From contig NZ_CP133016.1 in NCBI RefSeq assembly GCF_030866745.1, positions 1,054,001 to 1,118,000 on the forward strand: a DNA stretch of 64,000 bases, read 5' to 3'. Both the position numbers and the translations under genes were made by a program. Origin of the DNA: Sphingomonas flavescens (lineage in GTDB: Bacteria; Pseudomonadota; Alphaproteobacteria; Sphingomonadales; Sphingomonadaceae). The notes under the pieces are model-generated. The model was given only the letters and a program-made list of their open reading frames with translations, was not told the origin of the DNA and made no database searches. Below are positions 61,561 to 64,000 of this stretch, piece after piece. Within the stretch, counting starts at the first letter, position 1, and every line of letters starts with the position of its first letter.

Positions 61561-61589
61561 CTTTAAACTAGCGCCCTAGGGCGCGAGAC

Positions 61590-62780
61590 TTATTTGGAGA
61601 TCGTGCCGACGACGCCGGCGCCGACCGTCCGGCCGCCTTCGCGGATCGCGAAACGGAGGCCCGGATCCATGGCGATCGGAGCGATCAGCTTCACGCCCAG
61701 CGAAACGTTGTCGCCCGGCATGACCATCTCCGTGCCTTCCGGCAGCTGCACTTCGCCCGTCACGTCGGTCGTGCGGAAGTAGAACTGCGGACGGTAGTTC
61801 GCGAAGAACGGCGTGTGACGGCCGCCTTCGTCCTTCGACAGGACGTACACTTCGGCCTGGAAGTCGGTGTGCGGGGTGATCGAGCCCGGCTTGCAGAGAA
61901 CCTGGCCGCGCTCGACGTCTTCACGGCCGACGCCGCGGAGCAGCGCGCCGATGTTGTCGCCGGCCTGGCCCTGGTCGAGCAGCTTGCGGAACATTTCAAC
62001 GCCGGTGACGACGGTCTTCTGGGTGTCGCGGATGCCGACGATCTCGACTTCCTCGCCAACCTTGACGACGCCGGTCTCGACGCGGCCGGTGACGACCGTG
62101 CCGCGGCCCGAGATCGAGAACACGTCTTCGATCGGCATCAGGAACGGCTTGTCCAGCGGACGCTCCGGCTGCGGGATCCAGTCGTCGACGGCCTTCATCA
62201 GCTCCATGATCTTCTCGTCGCCGATATTCTGGTCGCGGTCTTCGAGAACCGCGAGCGCCGAACCGGCCACGATCGGAATGTTGTCGCCGTCGAAGCCGCG
62301 CTTCGAAAGCTCTTCACGGATTTCCAGCTCGACGAGCTCGAGCAGCTCGGGATCGTCAACCTGGTCGACCTTGTTGAGAAAGACGACCATGGTCGGAACG
62401 CCGACCTGCGCCGCGAGCAGGATGTGCTCCTTCGTCTGCGGCATCGGGCCGTCGGCGGCCGACACGACCAGGATCGCGCCGTCCATCTGGGCGGCACCGG
62501 TGATCATGTTCTTCACATAGTCGGCGTGACCCGGGCAATCGACGTGCGCATAGTGACGCTTGTCAGTCTCGTACTCGACGTGTGCGGTCGAGATGGTGAT
62601 GCCGCGCTCGCGCTCTTCCGGCGCCTTGTCGATGTTGGCGAAGTCGACGGCTTCACCGCCGCCGTGCTTCGACAGCACCTTGGTGATTGCAGCCGTCAGC
62701 GACGTCTTGCCATGGTCGACGTGACCGATGGTGCCGATGTTGCAGTGCGGCTTGTTCCGCTCGAATTTAGCCTTCGCCAT
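61590..62780 (-). CDS. tuf: Elongation factor Tu
   Basis: 396 residues; delivers aminoacyl-tRNA to the ribosome. GTPase motifs GHVDHGKTS (G1), [12 protein letters not shown] (G3) and NKVD (G4). Domain II/III segments such as [14 protein letters not shown] and the kirromycin-region residues look normal. It lies 75 bp after fusA on the same strand and ends in a strong terminator. Only this copy is visible in the window. Confidence 0.99.
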   Translation of the reverse strand: MAKAKFERNKPHCNIGTIGHVDHGKTSLTAAITKVLSKHGGGEAVDFANIDKAPEERERGITISTAHVEYETDKRHYAHVDCPGHADYVKNMITGAAQMDGAILVVSAADGPMPQTKEHILLAAQVGVPTMVVFLNKVDQVDDPELLELVELEIREELSKRGFDGDNIPIVAGSALAVLEDRDQNIGDEKIMELMKAVDDWIPQPERPLDKPFLMPIEDVFSISGRGTVVTGRVETGVVKVGEEVEIVGIRDTQKTVVTGVEMFRKLLDQGQAGDNIGALLRGVGREDVERGQVLCKPGSITPHTDFQAEVYVLSKDEGGRHTPFFANYRPQFYFRTTDVTGEVQLPEGTEMVMPGDNVSLGVKLIAPIAMDPGLRFAIREGGRTVGAGVVGTISK

Positions 62781-62855
62781 TTTACGCCTCTTCTTTTTCT
62801 GGAATTCGGGCGGCCCGCCCTCATCGCGGACGCGCCCTTAGCTACAAAATTACGG

Positions 62856-64000
62856 TTACGCTAGCTTCGCCTTCACCTCGTCGGCGACGTTCTGCGGCAC
62901 TTCATCATAGTGCGAGAACTGCATCGTGTACTGCGCACGTCCCTGGGTGAAGGAACGCAGCTGGTTCACGTAGCCGAACATGTTGGCCAGCGGCACCATC
63001 GCCTCGACGACCTGCGCGTTGCCGCGGCTGTCGGTGCCCTGGATCTGACCACGGCGGCTGTTGATGTCGCCGATGACGTCGCCGAGGTAATCCTCGGGAG
63101 TTACCACTTCGACCTTCATGATCGGCTCGAGGATCTTGATGCCGGCCTTCTGCGCCGCTTCACGCATCGCGCCGCGGCCAGTGATTTCGAACGCCAGCGC
63201 CGACGAGTCGACGTCGTGATACTTGCCGTCGATCAGGTGCACCGCGAAGTCGACGATCGGGAAGCCGATCAGCGACCCAGTCTCGGCCGTTTCCTTGAAG
63301 CCCTTTTCGACCGACGGGATGTACTCGCGCGGGATGTTGCCGCCCTTGATCTCGTCGATGAACTGGAAACCCGAACCGCGCTCGCCCGGAACGACCTTCA
63401 CCTTCACTTCGCCGAACTGGCCGGAGCCGCCCGACTGCTTCTTGTGGGTGTAAGTCAGCTCGATCGGCTTCGCGAGATATTCGCGATACGCCACCTGCGG
63501 CGCACCGACGTTCGCTTCTACCTTGAACTCACGCTTCATGCGGTCGACGAGAATCTCGAGGTGGAGTTCGCCCATCCCCTTGATGATCGTCTGGCCCGAT
63601 TCATGATCGGTCGACACGCGGAACGAGGGATCTTCGGCGGCCAGACGGTTGAGCGCGATGCCCATCTTTTCCTGGTCGGCCTTGGTCTTGGGCTCCACCG
63701 CGACCTCAATAACCGGGTCCGGGAATTCCATCCGCTCGAGGATGATCGGCGCGCTCTTGGCGCACAATGTATCACCCGTGGTGGTTTCCTTAAGGCCCGC
63801 CAGCGCGACGATGTCGCCCGCATAGGCCTCTTCGATGTCCTCACGGCTGTTCGCATGCATCAGCAGCATGCGACCGATCTTTTCGTCCTTGTCCTTCACC
63901 GAGTTCAGGTACGAACCCTTGCTCAGCTTGCCCGAATAGATGCGGGCGAAGGTCAGCGAACCGACGAACGGGTCGTTCATGATCTTGAACGCCAGCGCGG
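62856..64000 (-). CDS. fusA: Elongation factor G (5' partial)
   Basis: C-terminal about 381 residues of EF-G; the frame is open to the window edge ([20 protein letters not shown] at the edge), so the GTPase domain lies outside. Domains II (end) to V are present: [42 protein letters not shown], and the domain [20 protein letters not shown] and [15 protein letters not shown] (each read in part). EF-G translocates tRNA-mRNA and helps recycle ribosomes. Followed by tuf as in the standard str operon; rpsL and rpsG would be expected to the right. Confidence 0.97.
   Translation of the reverse strand, partial: ALAFKIMNDPFVGSLTFARIYSGKLSKGSYLNSVKDKDEKIGRMLLMHANSREDIEEAYAGDIVALAGLKETTTGDTLCAKSAPIILERMEFPDPVIEVAVEPKTKADQEKMGIALNRLAAEDPSFRVSTDHESGQTIIKGMGELHLEILVDRMKREFKVEANVGAPQVAYREYLAKPIELTYTHKKQSGGSGQFGEVKVKVVPGERGSGFQFIDEIKGGNIPREYIPSVEKGFKETAETGSLIGFPIVDFAVHLIDGKYHDVDSSALAFEITGRGAMREAAQKAGIKILEPIMKVEVVTPEDYLGDVIGDINSRRGQIQGTDSRGNAQVVEAMVPLANMFGYVNQLRSFTQGRAQYTMQFSHYDEVPQNVADEVKAKLA

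Overview
This 64 kb window is GC-rich, gene-dense bacterial chromosome, most likely from an alphaproteobacterium of the order Sphingomonadales. The reasons are the alphaproteobacterial RNase E with an acidic insertion inside its S1 domain, the alphaproteobacterial tRNAs, a YqjM-type Old Yellow Enzyme next to acyl-CoA dehydrogenases, an HWE-family histidine kinase, and ribosomal proteins with low-complexity tails. The genus cannot be fixed from this sequence alone. No insertion sequences, prophage or CRISPR arrays were seen.

Layout. (1) 1-8181: rpoB (5' end outside the window) and rpoC, closed by a strong intrinsic terminator. (2) 8245-17390: a lipoprotein, two tandem entericidin-like mini-lipoproteins, a secreted S41 peptidase, thyA, a short RadC/JAMM protein, a lipobox-bearing methyltransferase, prfB, a class A penicillin-binding protein (PBP1A) and an N-acetylmuramoyl-L-alanine amidase. 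(3) 17391-23773: a long structured leader, RNase E, an M48 peptidase with TPRs, a DsbA-like thioredoxin protein and an NRAMP-related transporter. (4) 23808-30749: rlmE-ppx/gppA, tRNA-Gln, a GH43-like glycosidase, a GIN-domain (DUF2807) protein, a glutathione transferase, an orphan response regulator, a SleB-type cell-wall hydrolase and an EVE-domain protein. (5) 30764-36164: typA, a small basic protein, a MarR regulator divergent from an MFS transporter, cytochrome b561, and a LuxR-type sensor that has lost its DNA-binding domain. (6) 36211-44080: a fatty-acid beta-oxidation multifunctional enzyme, an HWE kinase, two flavin oxidoreductases and a pair of acyl-CoA dehydrogenases. (7) 44140-49336: purS-purQ, a queuosine-precursor transporter, tRNA-Arg, a FAD-linked oxidase, folA and adk. 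(8) 49367-64000: the spc, S10 and str ribosomal clusters on the minus strand, secY back to fusA (5' end outside the window).

How the genes work together. The two ends hold the core transcription and translation machinery (rpoBC; fusA-tuf, S10 and spc ribosomal proteins, SecY, Adk), with prfB, RNase E, RlmE and TypA between. thyA and folA, both in the thymidylate/folate cycle, lie 37 kb apart. PBP1A, the amidase and the SleB-type hydrolase act on peptidoglycan. The FadJ-like enzyme, two acyl-CoA dehydrogenases and neighbouring flavin enzymes form a lipid/xenobiotic oxidation zone.

The genes themselves are mostly ordinary housekeeping. The interesting signals are mainly non-coding: several well-formed dyads that look like operators (27754-27784, 33348-33383, 41591-41744, 46086-46121), structured leaders before rplC, rpsJ, secY and rne, and a high frequency of convergent genes that overlap by their stop codons. 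No clearly new multi-gene system was found. The best protein-level oddities are the cysteine-containing tandem entericidins, the HTH-less LuxR-type sensor, the lipobox methyltransferase, the NRAMP relative with altered metal-site motifs, and the GH43-like protein with a large insertion.
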